From: Saprospiraceae bacterium
GTDB lineage: Bacteria > Bacteroidota > Bacteroidia > Chitinophagales > Saprospiraceae
DNA length: 64,000 bases
Assembly (NCBI GenBank): GCA_016787285.1
Contig: JAEUUV010000160.1
Span: 1-64,000 of the forward strand
Direction: 5' to 3'
Positions within the stretch are counted from its first letter, which is position 1. Every line of letters starts with the position of its first letter. This document shows, piece after piece, positions 17,201-24,361 of the stretch. The translations under genes were made by a program, and so were the position numbers. Under the pieces are notes generated by a model. That model was not told where the DNA came from. It did not search any database and saw only the letters and a list, made by a program, of their open reading frames with translations.

Positions 17201-18938
17201 CCTGAAAAACCAGGTGCCGCAGTCGCTTCGCCTTGCCGCCGGCGAAACCCGCGTGGTGCCGGTGGAATACGCCGTTGGGCAGCCCGAGCGAACCGGAGTG
17301 AAGCCGTTCCGGGTGCGTTTCGGCGACGCCGATGCTTTTGAAACGAATATCGCCACACAGCACCGGGGCTTCCCGGTTCGGCAGGTGTTTGCCGGCACGG
17401 GCGCTCAAAACCTGTTCCACCTGAACCTGGCCGATCCCGTGCCGGGCACGGTTTCCGTGAAATTAACCGCTTACGGTAATGTACTCGACGACGTGGTCAA
17501 AGGCATGGAGCGCATGTTGCGCCAGCCCTCGGGTTGTTTCGAGCAGGTGTCGAGCAGCAACTACCCCAACCTGCTCGTGCTCGACCTGCTGCGCCAAACC
17601 GGCGCCTCGCGGCCCGAGGTGGAGACCCGTGCGCTCCAGTTGCTCGAAGATGGCTACAAAAAACTCGCTGGTTACGAAAGCAAGGACGGCGGTTTCGACT
17701 GGTGGGGCGGCAGCCCGGCACACGAAGGGCTTACGGCGTATGGCATCCTCCAGTTTGGCGACATGGCGCGGGTGTATTCCGGCGTGGACAAGGGGCTGAC
17801 GGAGCGTTCCGTGCGCTGGCTACTTGAACGCCGCGACGGCTCGGGCGGCTGGAAACGTCGCGACGACTGGCACGGCTGGCAGAGCGACGGCGTTATTGGG
17901 GCATACATCGCCTGGGCGGTGAGCGAAGCGGGCTTTGCCGACAAGTTTCAGCCGGAAATAACAGCGGCTTATCAGGCTGCGCAGAAAAGCGACGACGCAT
18001 ACCAACTGGCCCTTGTGGCCAATGCCCTGCTGGCGCAAAAAGACCCGCGCGGGAAGGAAGCGCTGCGGCTTCTGCTCGAAAAACAGGACGAAAACGGCGG
18101 CTGGACGGGCAAGACACACTCCGTCATGGGCGGTGGCGGCGCTGTTTTGCGCATCGAGACCACAGCCCTGGCGGCACTTGCCCTGATGAAAGCCGGCGAG
18201 CACGGCAACGTATTGCAAAAAGCAATGGACGTGATCACCAAAGCCAAAAACGAATACGGCTACGGCAGCACGCAAAGCACGGTGTTGGCGCTGAAGGCCC
18301 TGGTCGAATTTGCCAAACAGAGGAAAGGCGCCGGCGCCGGCGACGGAAAATTAGTGGTCATGGTGGACGGACGGCGTGTGGCAAAGCAGGAGTTTTCCTC
18401 CCAACACGCGCACACGTTTGAGATCGGAGGCCTGGAAAAATATTTCACCAATGACCACCCGCGCGTGGAGGTGTTTTTTGAAAAAACGAACACCCCGCTG
18501 CCGGTTGATCTGGAAGTGACGTATGCTTCCCGCCTGCCGCGCAACGCCACGGCTTGTCCATTTTCGTTTGAAACCAGCCTGAACACCACGGCAACGGCGG
18601 TCGGCGGCACGGTGCGGCTGAGCGCGGTGCTGCACAATACAAGTGCGGGACACCTGGCATCGCCCATGCTGGTGCTGGGCATACCGGCGGGCCTGTCGCT
18701 CCAGCCCTGGCAACTGAAAAAATTGGTGGACGAGAAAAAGTGCGATTTCTACGAGTTATGGGACGGCTTTGCGGTCTTCCACTTCGAAGGCTTGCCCGCA
18801 GGCGAAAGCCGCCGCATTGACCTCGACCTGCGGGCCGACATCGGCGGCGCGTTCGAGGCTCCGGCGGCACAGGCGTTTTTGTACTACGAAAACGACAAGC
18901 GCTTGTGGAGCAAACCGGAACGAGTGGTGGTGGAGTAG
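14244..18938 (+). CDS. Alpha-2-macroglobulin-family protein with embedded carboxypeptidase-regulatory and TonB-plug segments
   Basis: A 1564-residue protein; the ATG at 14244 begins a signal peptide-like stretch (MLYPLALWLWAVLFSASD). N-terminal MG domains start with KLYLHLDRPLYQPGETLWF. Residues about 651-730 read as a carboxypeptidase-D regulatory-like fold (LAGRLTDDMGDALIGGTV). Residues about 736-836 read as a TonB-dependent-receptor plug of SusC type (LEEVTISAYKV, INIRGSRSNATNYYVDGIRV). The A2M domain follows (FRSTIYWNPALRTDKKGRA, near 887), then the thioester motif C1098-F-E-Q (PSGCFEQVSS) and an alpha/alpha toroid with repeated GGF/GGW motifs. The thioester suggests covalent trapping of proteases, as in animal and E. 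coli A2M proteins. What the plug segment does without a barrel is unknown. Confidence 0.88.
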   Translation: MLYPLALWLWAVLFSASDTSTYAAANPPKSVAPVILGDSSVYHRLAARLGQYREEARPEKLYLHLDRPLYQPGETLWFSAYLRNAGDLKPSGASDIVYVELVSPQQVVLLKKTLLAENGTAAGEFDLENTWPGGLYKIKAYTNWMRNTETVFERTITLQKTVLPNLNLRLQFERKAFGPGDEVVARFDAAALDNRPIAGRKLRVSAELSGRNSHTSEAETDAAGRAYLRFPLPADLNSTDGLLNIQLEHEGRQEAISRAIPIVLNRIDLQFFPEGGDLVAGLPTRVAFKAVNEFGKPADVQGEVLDASGALVARFDSYHDGMGAFDLTPKAGVQYSARLLKPAETPARFVLPDVQDEGFRLHIARQTDDALQVDVSATRPGKAFLVATARDEIFFFKEITLSGSQQQIPTRDLPPGIVRVTLFDADAVEQAERLAFVNRDQGLDIEIKPDREQYLPRDKVRLDIRVRDAQGRPVQGAFSLAVADEKLLTYADDKQGHLLAALLLEQDVRGKIEEPNFYFDRSEPKAAAALDYLLMTQGWRCFAWRDTLPTTFSHAAERAVVEGVFLKANGKPYPNATVRLYPDGPEQKTDENGRFCFVRPDLNRYTYLQYNEQQYFRLNNFQQGIVLRGGGYVGAGIVSEYTSPQSGLSKSVLAGRLTDDMGDALIGGTVKVLRGDNLVRGIISDYNGDYRVALEPGIYNLEFSYTGFRSQRVNGMQVKAENLHTLDVSLGTGMVLEEVTISAYKVSLIQQDQTQGGQTLTSEQIKNLPTRSINAIAAKTAGTTSIDGGAINIRGSRSNATNYYVDGIRVTGAAPPVQDIEAKEIVATGLPVGYAGKADRDDRIEKKKMAEAPHRAHVPAERFSRAREFYVPQYDAEETPETRTDFRSTIYWNPALRTDKKGRAQVEFFASDAVTNFRVTLEGVADAGVAGRADHKFFVQKPLSIALKTPASVIAGDVLRLEVAVSNKTKATVEELFAIEAPAHFSLKNQVPQSLRLAAGETRVVPVEYAVGQPERTGVKPFRVRFGDADAFETNIATQHRGFPVRQVFAGTGAQNLFHLNLADPVPGTVSVKLTAYGNVLDDVVKGMERMLRQPSGCFEQVSSSNYPNLLVLDLLRQTGASRPEVETRALQLLEDGYKKLAGYESKDGGFDWWGGSPAHEGLTAYGILQFGDMARVYSGVDKGLTERSVRWLLERRDGSGGWKRRDDWHGWQSDGVIGAYIAWAVSEAGFADKFQPEITAAYQAAQKSDDAYQLALVANALLAQKDPRGKEALRLLLEKQDENGGWTGKTHSVMGGGGAVLRIETTALAALALMKAGEHGNVLQKAMDVITKAKNEYGYGSTQSTVLALKALVEFAKQRKGAGAGDGKLVVMVDGRRVAKQEFSSQHAHTFEIGGLEKYFTNDHPRVEVFFEKTNTPLPVDLEVTYASRLPRNATACPFSFETSLNTTATAVGGTVRLSAVLHNTSAGHLASPMLVLGIPAGLSLQPWQLKKLVDEKKCDFYELWDGFAVFHFEGLPAGESRRIDLDLRADIGGAFEAPAAQAFLYYENDKRLWSKPERVVVE

Positions 18939-18949
18939 GGGAGTGGCGT

Positions 18950-19621
18950 TTAGTTGTCGAACCTCCGCTCAAACGCCTTCAGCGCGGCTACCGTCGCCAC
19001 CGGATCCGACGCGCCGAACACGCTGCTCCCGGCCACCAGCACATCGGCGCCGGCCTGGAGCAGCGCCTCGGTATTTTGCAGTCCCACGCCGCCGTCAATT
19101 TCGATCAGCGTGGGCGCGTTGGCCGAAACGATCATTTCCCGGAGTTTGCGAATTTTCGGGATGGTCTGGTAGATGAATTTTTGTCCGCCGAAACCCGGAT
19201 TCACCGACATCAGGCAAACCAGATCAACGGACTCAATGATGTCTTCCAGCACTTGCACAGGCGTGTGCGGATTCAGGGCTACGCCGGCCAGGGCGCCGCT
19301 TTCCTTGATCTGGTGGATGGTGCGGTGCAGGTGCGGGCAGGCTTCGTAGTGTACCGTGATGACATGAGCGCCGGCTTTCCGGAACGCCTCGATGTATTTT
19401 TCCGGCTCTACGATCATCAGGTGCACGTCGAGTGGCTTTTCGCACATTTTGTGAATGGCCTCGATGATGAACATGCCGAAGGTGATGTTCGGCACGAAGC
19501 GCCCGTCCATCACGTCGAGGTGCAGCCAGTCGGCTTCGCTGCGGTTTACCAGTTCTATTTCGGTGCTCAGCCGGGTGAAATCGGCGGCTAAAAGCGAAGG
19601 TGCTATTTTGTGTTTTTCCAC
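18950..19621 (-). CDS. rpe: Ribulose-phosphate 3-epimerase
   Basis: Interconverts D-ribulose 5-phosphate and D-xylulose 5-phosphate in the pentose phosphate pathway. The 223-residue TIM barrel has the expected blocks: APSLLAADFTRL at the N-terminus, WLHLDVMDGRFVPNITFG with metal-binding His and Asp, LDVHLMI, MSVNPGFGGQKFI, and IEIDGGV with the second catalytic Asp. The gene is intact. It is convergent with the macroglobulin gene, with only 11 bp between the stops. A TAATTTG word on the minus strand at 19651-19657 is a possible weak -7 element. Confidence 0.97.
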   Translation of the reverse strand: MEKHKIAPSLLAADFTRLSTEIELVNRSEADWLHLDVMDGRFVPNITFGMFIIEAIHKMCEKPLDVHLMIVEPEKYIEAFRKAGAHVITVHYEACPHLHRTIHQIKESGALAGVALNPHTPVQVLEDIIESVDLVCLMSVNPGFGGQKFIYQTIPKIRKLREMIVSANAPTLIEIDGGVGLQNTEALLQAGADVLVAGSSVFGASDPVATVAALKAFERRFDN

Positions 19622-19663
19622 GGTAAATCGTAGTTCGAAGATATGTGGTACAAATTATTTGAG

Positions 19664-19797
19664 ACAAATTCTGCGTGACGTCTGTGCTTTGGGTCTGTGT
19701 AACGTCTGTGTGCTATACTTAAAGCACGATGCCGAAAGCGATAAATTTCGCACAGACGTTACGCAGACTTAAAGCACAGACGTCACGCAGAACTTGT
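19664..19797. repeat. 47-bp near-perfect inverted repeat between rpe and the exonuclease gene
   Basis: Bases 19664-19710 and 19751-19797 are complementary at about 43 of 47 positions with a 40-base loop. The arms are built from GACGTCTGTG and AACGTCTGTG-like words. The repeat occupies almost the whole spacer between two minus-strand genes. Confidence 0.8.
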
Positions 19798-19821
19798 CAT
19801 ATGTCCGGTACTTACTTTGCT

Positions 19822-20583
19822 TTAGCGTACAATGACCACCTGATCGTTGCGCAGCAGGGGATGGCGTTTCATGCGCAGGAAAAGTTGAACGGTGGCCAGC
19901 ACATCTTTTTCGCAGTAGGCGGCGATGCGGTCGAGGTCGCGTTCCTGCCAATACACGCCGGCTACCTCGCTGCCGTCCATATCGTCTTTGGGCGACGGGA
20001 AGCCGAACACGGCGGCGAGCATGCGCAGGGAGGTGTAGTTTTTGATGTCGCCGAATTTCCACATTTCCATGGTATCGAGCAGGTGTTTGGTTTCCCACGG
20101 TTTGCGTCCGGCGATGTCGAGCATACGCGGGAACGGCAGTTGGTTGACCAACAGGCGGCGGCAGATGTAGGGCACGTCGAATTCGCGGATGTTATGCCCG
20201 CAAATGGCAAACTTGTCGGGGTTGCTGAAATGTTTTTCGAGCAGTTCGCAGAAGTCCTCCAGCAGACTGGCCTCTACGTGGTTGGTGTACGATTTGAGGC
20301 GTAGCAACGGCTCCTTGCTGTCGGGCTGCCGGGTCAGGAAACCCACCGAGATGCAGACGATTTTGCCGAACTCGGCGTAGATGCCGGCGCGTTCCCCGAA
20401 GGTGGCGGCGATTTCATCGTAATCGAGTTCTTCCTGTGCCGCTTTGCGCAGGATGGTGCGGGCTTTGAGTGCCCAGAGCTCCTGCATTTCTTCGTTCATT
20501 TCCTCAAATTCGGACACACCGGGTACGGTTTCGACATCGAGGAAAAGGATATTGTGCAGGTCGAAGGAATCAAAGAGTGACAT
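19822..20583 (-). CDS. Predicted 3'-5' exonuclease of the PolB-exonuclease-like family
   Basis: A 253-residue DnaQ-fold protein starting at the ATG at 20583 (MSLFDSFDLHNILFLD), which lies 35 bp downstream of a promoter element. The three exonuclease motifs are visible: Exo I FLDVETVPG (Asp, Glu), Exo II CGHNIREFDVPYICRR (Asp), and Exo III YCEKDVLAT (Tyr, Asp). The sequence matches the family described as predicted 3'-5' exonucleases related to the PolB exonuclease domain (PF10108). It has no polymerase domain, so it likely trims DNA or RNA ends alone. The in vivo substrate is unknown. Confidence 0.85.
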   Translation of the reverse strand: MSLFDSFDLHNILFLDVETVPGVSEFEEMNEEMQELWALKARTILRKAAQEELDYDEIAATFGERAGIYAEFGKIVCISVGFLTRQPDSKEPLLRLKSYTNHVEASLLEDFCELLEKHFSNPDKFAICGHNIREFDVPYICRRLLVNQLPFPRMLDIAGRKPWETKHLLDTMEMWKFGDIKNYTSLRMLAAVFGFPSPKDDMDGSEVAGVYWQERDLDRIAAYCEKDVLATVQLFLRMKRHPLLRNDQVVIVR

Positions 20584-20618
20584 AGCCGTAGTGGTTGCAG
20601 GTTTGTATTTCCGATGCA

Positions 20619-20626
20619 CAAAGGTA
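20619..20626 (-). promoter_or_regulatory. -7 element for the exonuclease gene (TACCTTTG on minus strand)
   Basis: CAAAGGTA on the plus strand gives an exact TAnnTTTG on the minus strand, 35 bp upstream of the ATG at 20583. The 320-bp spacer 20584-20903 otherwise holds only a weak plus-strand GACTTTTG word near 20797 that could serve the next gene; no gene was seen in it. Confidence 0.65.
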
Positions 20627-20903
20627 GGTTTTGCCACTCAAAACTTGCGCACGGAAAAATACCCGGAAATCCCCCCACAAGTGCTTTCGGGCGCTTTCGG
20701 GGTATTCCCTGAACGCGTTACGGGGCTTCCCACCAATTTCGGGTTGAAAGGAAGAAATAGAACAACAAAGCCTTGACAGCCGGAGTTTATTGCTCGACTT
20801 TTGTCCCGACAAACAACAAAATTTCAAACGGAATCAATCAAGTATCCATTACCAGTATCGGTCAGACATCTCTTCAACGTTAAACTTTTAACTACTATCT
20901 ATT

Positions 20904-21929
20904 ATGAGCACACCCACCAATTTCAATCAGCCTTCCTACGGTGCCCCCACGCCCGGCAACACCCCCAACGACAATTCCAAACGCCTGCTCACCATCGCCG
21001 GTATCGCCATCGCCGTGCTGCTCGGCCTGAGCATTTTCCTGATGATCAGCAAATACAAGGACAGCAAATCGCTCCAGGCCACCACGCTCGAACTCAATGA
21101 GCAAAAGCAGGCCTTTGCCGAATTGGATACCAAATACAACGACGCTGTAGCCCAACTGGAACAGCAAAAAGGTCTGAACGCCCAACTTGACGAGAAGATC
21201 AACCAGCAACTCCAGCAACTGGAGCAGAACAAGACCCAGATCGAGACCATGATCCGCGAAAACCGCGACTACCGCACGGCACTGGGTCGCATGGAAAGCC
21301 AGAAAAAGCAATACCTGGCTGAAATCGAAAAACTCAAAGAGGAAAATGGCCTCCTGACTGCACAAAACACCGAACTCACCGGTCAGGTAGGTACCTTGAG
21401 TTCGTCGCTCACCGAAACGCAGACGCGCCTGGCTGAAGAAAGCACCGCCAAGGCTGCCCTGATCTCGGAAAAAACGAAAATCGAAACCGACCTCAAGGTT
21501 GCCAGCAAAAAAGCAGACATCGGTTCCGCTATCAAAGTGCGCAACATCACGATCAAAGCCGTGGACGTGCGCAGCAACGGCAAAGAGAAAGAAAAAAGCC
21601 GTGCCAGCAAAGTGGACAAACTGAACATCTGCTTTGTCACCGAAGCCAACGAAGTGGCCGATGCCGGTGAAGAAATTTTCTACATCGCCATTGCCGATCC
21701 TACCGGCGCTACGCTGGCCATCGAAAGCCTCGGCTCGGGTGTGGCTTTGGACAAACGCCAGGAGCAGGACTTCCGCTACACCACCACCGCTACCTGCAAC
21801 TACGCCAACGGCGAAACCAACGTGTGCGGTGGCTGGCAGCCCGGTCAGAATTTTATCAAGGGCAAATACGAGGTTAAAATCTTCAACAAAGGTTACCTCG
21901 TAGGCTCCGGTTCGTTTAACCTGAAGTAA
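20904..21929 (+). CDS. Membrane-anchored coiled-coil protein, unknown function (paralog of the gene at 4913)
   Basis: A 341-residue protein with a short Pro/Asn-rich cytoplasmic head, one transmembrane helix (about 29-48, LTIAGIAIAVLLGLSIFLMI) and a long Glu/Gln/Lys-rich coiled coil to about residue 210. A C-terminal beta-rich domain ends KGYLVGSGSFNLK. The conserved elements shared with the 307-residue protein at 4913-5836 are a KVRNITIKAV-type strand after the coiled coil, FYIAIADPTG versus LYLVITDANS, and the GxSGSF-type ending. A rho-independent terminator follows, so it is probably a single-gene transcript. I recognise no named family. Confidence 0.78.
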   Translation: MSTPTNFNQPSYGAPTPGNTPNDNSKRLLTIAGIAIAVLLGLSIFLMISKYKDSKSLQATTLELNEQKQAFAELDTKYNDAVAQLEQQKGLNAQLDEKINQQLQQLEQNKTQIETMIRENRDYRTALGRMESQKKQYLAEIEKLKEENGLLTAQNTELTGQVGTLSSSLTETQTRLAEESTAKAALISEKTKIETDLKVASKKADIGSAIKVRNITIKAVDVRSNGKEKEKSRASKVDKLNICFVTEANEVADAGEEIFYIAIADPTGATLAIESLGSGVALDKRQEQDFRYTTTATCNYANGETNVCGGWQPGQNFIKGKYEVKIFNKGYLVGSGSFNLK

Positions 21930-21978
21930 AGCAACAAATTGTGAGGATTCCCTCTTGCCGATCAGAGGCAGGAAAACG

Positions 21979-22012
21979 AGGCGGCCACGCATCAGGCGTG
22001 GTCGCCTTTTTT
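21979..22012 (+). terminator. Rho-independent terminator
   Basis: AGGCGGCCACGC (21979-21990) pairs with GCGTGGTCGCCT (21996-22007) through one G-U pair, with a 5-base loop and a run of six T. It lies 50 bp after the coiled-coil gene stop. Confidence 0.85.
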
Positions 22013-22013
22013 G

Positions 22014-22052
22014 TTGAGCCTCGGCGAGGTTTAAAACCTCGCCGAGGCTCAA
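22014..22052. repeat. Palindrome between convergent genes
   Basis: Two 19-base arms (TTGAGCCTCGGCGAGGTTT and its complement) are separated by a single base. It follows the terminator directly and precedes the stop of the minus-strand haem-binding fusion gene, where it could act as that gene's 3' hairpin. Confidence 0.8.
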
Positions 22053-22064
22053 TACCAAATAACT

Positions 22065-23105
22065 TCACTTAAGCACAATGTCGCGTCGCCCCGTGAGTAT
22101 GCCCGTGGCGGCATCTTTTCCCAGCGAAATAATACCCGACCGACCGGGATTCTTTTTTGCGCTTGCCACGGCTTCGGGTGCCAAAAACGGGTCGCCTGCA
22201 AACTCAAATTCCGGGATGTAGTACGGCTCCTTGCCCGGTTCCCAGACTACGGCATGGATGTGCGCCGAAATGTTACTCTTCGGATACGAAGCCGGTTTGA
22301 TGCTCTCGATGGCATAGCGCCCCTGCGCGTCGGTGCGTGCCCAGGCGTGCAGCCTGCCGTGCCGGCGCCGGATACCGGTTTCGTCGCCTTTGCGGGTGTA
22401 TGCTCCCGTAGCGTCGGTGTGGTAAGCGTACAGCAGGACGCCGCGACAGGGCGTTTTTCCGTCCTTTTTGTACACGTAGCCTTTGATGACAAGACGTTGG
22501 CCGGGTTCGCCGTCGGGTGCAATTTTCAGCGTGGTCGTCAGTTTGTCCGGCATACCGATGAAACAGCAGCGCGGGTTGCCGTCGGGGTCGTCGCAGGTGT
22601 CCCTCGGCATTTCTTGCTGCGTGAAACTCACGGCCTTGGCATGGGGATTTTCCAACACATCGGCGCGTTCGAGCAGCCAGGTAATCAGGGCCGATTTTTT
22701 CTCCTCGGATAGGATCGCGTCATCGTGCATGCGCAGGTAGTCTTTCGGGGGCATAGCGCCTTTTTTGACCAATTTGGCGCAATGCCGGAGCACGTCCGCC
22801 TGATCTTCGCCCGACCAGCGCCCGAACTCTGAAAAATTGAGTTCCGAACGCCCGGTATTTACGTGCGACTGGAGCCACCAGCCTACTGGCTGTACCGAGG
22901 CATACCAGGGATAGCGGGTATTGTTGGAGTGGCAGTCGTAGCAGGCGTGTTTGAGCATGCCCACGATTTCGTCGGGCGGATTGGCCACCACGTGAAACTC
23001 CTCGTCGGGGTTGGTGGCGGGCAAGGTTTGATCAATTTGGAAAATCTGGAGGGCCAGCGCGATGCCGGCGATGGAAAAGAACAGGAACTTTGTTTTCGCA
23101 GCCAT
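22065..23105 (-). CDS. Fusion of a haem-binding domain and an intradiol-dioxygenase-like domain
   Basis: A 346-residue protein starting at the ATG at 23105 (MAAKTKFLFFSIAG), with one N-terminal hydrophobic helix (signal anchor). Residues about 40-150 match the Haem_bd domain of Bacteroidota: C55-Y-D-C58-H59 followed by NNTRYPWYASVQPVGWW and later KKGAMPPKDY. Residues about 195-310 read as the beta core of intradiol ring-cleavage dioxygenases. The four non-haem iron ligands appear conserved as Tyr236 (ATGAY), Tyr274 (KPASYP), His282 and His284 (SAHIHAVV). The combination suggests an exported redox enzyme acting on an aromatic or related substrate. Substrate and electron path are not readable from sequence. 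Confidence 0.8.
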   Translation of the reverse strand: MAAKTKFLFFSIAGIALALQIFQIDQTLPATNPDEEFHVVANPPDEIVGMLKHACYDCHSNNTRYPWYASVQPVGWWLQSHVNTGRSELNFSEFGRWSGEDQADVLRHCAKLVKKGAMPPKDYLRMHDDAILSEEKKSALITWLLERADVLENPHAKAVSFTQQEMPRDTCDDPDGNPRCCFIGMPDKLTTTLKIAPDGEPGQRLVIKGYVYKKDGKTPCRGVLLYAYHTDATGAYTRKGDETGIRRRHGRLHAWARTDAQGRYAIESIKPASYPKSNISAHIHAVVWEPGKEPYYIPEFEFAGDPFLAPEAVASAKKNPGRSGIISLGKDAATGILTGRRDIVLK

Positions 23106-23110
23106 GATAA

Positions 23111-23165
23111 CAGTTTTGAGTGTTGAGTTTAGAGTTTTGAGTGGTTTTGAGTGGTTTTGAGTGGT
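23111..23165. repeat. Degenerate heptamer/GTGGTTTTGA repeats upstream of the haem-binding fusion gene
   Basis: Variants of TTTTGAG (TGTTGAG, TTTAGAG, GTGGTTTTGA) lie immediately upstream of the minus-strand start at 23105. In that gene's sense strand they read CTCAAAA, the before-start orientation seen throughout the window. Confidence 0.75.
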
Positions 23166-23340
23166 GAAGCAAAGATGAGGAGGTGGGGTGGGGGCTTTTG
23201 GGTGACTCGACCGGTGCTTGCACCTGGATGCCGGATAGAGGCTGGATATATGTCGGTGCCGTTTGCCGACGAGATCGGGGCGTTTGCAGCCGAAAGCCGG
23301 TTTTCTGAAAGACCCGGCGCCGGCGCATGCCGCCAAATGG

Positions 23341-23348
23341 TACCTTTG
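23341..23348 (+). promoter_or_regulatory. -7 element directly before the LytS-type gene (TACCTTTG)
   Basis: An exact TAnnTTTG match ends five bases before the ATG at 23354. Transcription would start at or very near the start codon, predicting a leaderless mRNA for the kinase-regulator operon. Confidence 0.6.
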
Positions 23349-23353
23349 GCTGC

Positions 23354-24361
23354 ATGAAACGAGCGCTTCTTCACCTTGCCCTGTGGATCGCGTATGCCGC
23401 TGTGGAATTTGTGGCCAATGCGCCGCATTACTCCGACAAGGAGGAGTTGCTGCGGCAGACGCTGTTTTTTCTGCCGGTTATTGCCGGGCCATTCTACTTT
23501 GTGGCCTACGTGCTGGTGCCGCGTTTGCTGTGGCGCGAGCGAAAAACCGCGTTCTGGGCTGCCTGTGCCGCAGTTTTTCTGGGTGTGATGCTGCTGCGCA
23601 TGAAGTGGGCCGACTGGTACTGGTACCTCGTGGAGGGCGAAATGTTTCACATGCCACTCTCCAAAATCTCGAAAAACCTGTTTCGCGACTATGCCGTCAT
23701 TGGCTTTGCCGTGTCGCTGAAAGTCATTCGGGATTGGTACAAAAAAGACCGGCTGGCGGCGGCCCTTCAGGTGGAAAAGCGCGACGCGGAACTACAATTC
23801 CTTCGTGCCCAGATCCACCCGCACTTTCTGTTCAACACCCTGAACAACCTCTACGGCCTGGCCCTGCAGCAATCGCCGAATACGCCCGACAGCATCCTGC
23901 GCCTGAGCGGCCTGCTCGATTTCATCCTCTATGAGTGCAATGCCGAGCAGATACCGCTCGAAAAGGAAATCAAACTGATCCGCGACTACATCGAACTGGA
24001 GCGCTTGCGGTTCGGAGCGCGGCTTCACTTGGAGTTTGACCACGAAAACCCGCCCGTTTCCATCCAGATCGCGCCGCTGCTGTTGCTGCCTTTCGTGGAA
24101 AACGCGTTCAAACACGGTGCGGGCGCCACCAACGAGCCAGTCTCGATACGCATCAGCCTGCACCTGCGCGAGCGGCGGTTGTTTTTTCAGGTGGAAAACA
24201 GCAAGCCGGGCAAACAAACAACCGTTCGGGAAAACGGCTCGAAAGGCATCGGCCTGCGCAACGTGGAAAAACGGCTGGAACTGCTTTACCCCGGGCGCTA
24301 CAACCTGGAAAAAATTGACGGCGACGACCTGTTCCTTGCCGCACTAAGCATCGAGTTATGA
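23354..24361 (+). CDS. LytS-family sensor histidine kinase
   Basis: A 335-residue kinase of the His_kinase (PF06580) class. Four hydrophobic segments fill residues about 5-125, with no obvious periplasmic sensor domain. The phosphoacceptor block is QIHPHFLFNTLNNL (residues 153-166), with His157 the likely phosphorylated residue. The ATP-binding part shows LLLLPFVENAFKHG (N box) and GIGLRNVEKRLELLY. The stop overlaps the start of the LytTR regulator (ATGA at 24358), so the pair is translationally coupled and should form one two-component system. The signal is unknown. The ATG at 23354 is chosen because it begins the first helix and follows a promoter element. Confidence 0.93.
   Translation: MKRALLHLALWIAYAAVEFVANAPHYSDKEELLRQTLFFLPVIAGPFYFVAYVLVPRLLWRERKTAFWAACAAVFLGVMLLRMKWADWYWYLVEGEMFHMPLSKISKNLFRDYAVIGFAVSLKVIRDWYKKDRLAAALQVEKRDAELQFLRAQIHPHFLFNTLNNLYGLALQQSPNTPDSILRLSGLLDFILYECNAEQIPLEKEIKLIRDYIELERLRFGARLHLEFDHENPPVSIQIAPLLLLPFVENAFKHGAGATNEPVSIRISLHLRERRLFFQVENSKPGKQTTVRENGSKGIGLRNVEKRLELLYPGRYNLEKIDGDDLFLAALSIEL

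Noticed and set aside
20895..22058. A 387-codon minus-strand open frame opposite the coiled-coil gene
   Set aside because: It is the complement of a Glu/Gln/Lys-rich coiled coil, giving Phe/Leu-rich nonsense, and the plus-strand gene has a TM helix, a terminator and a paralog.
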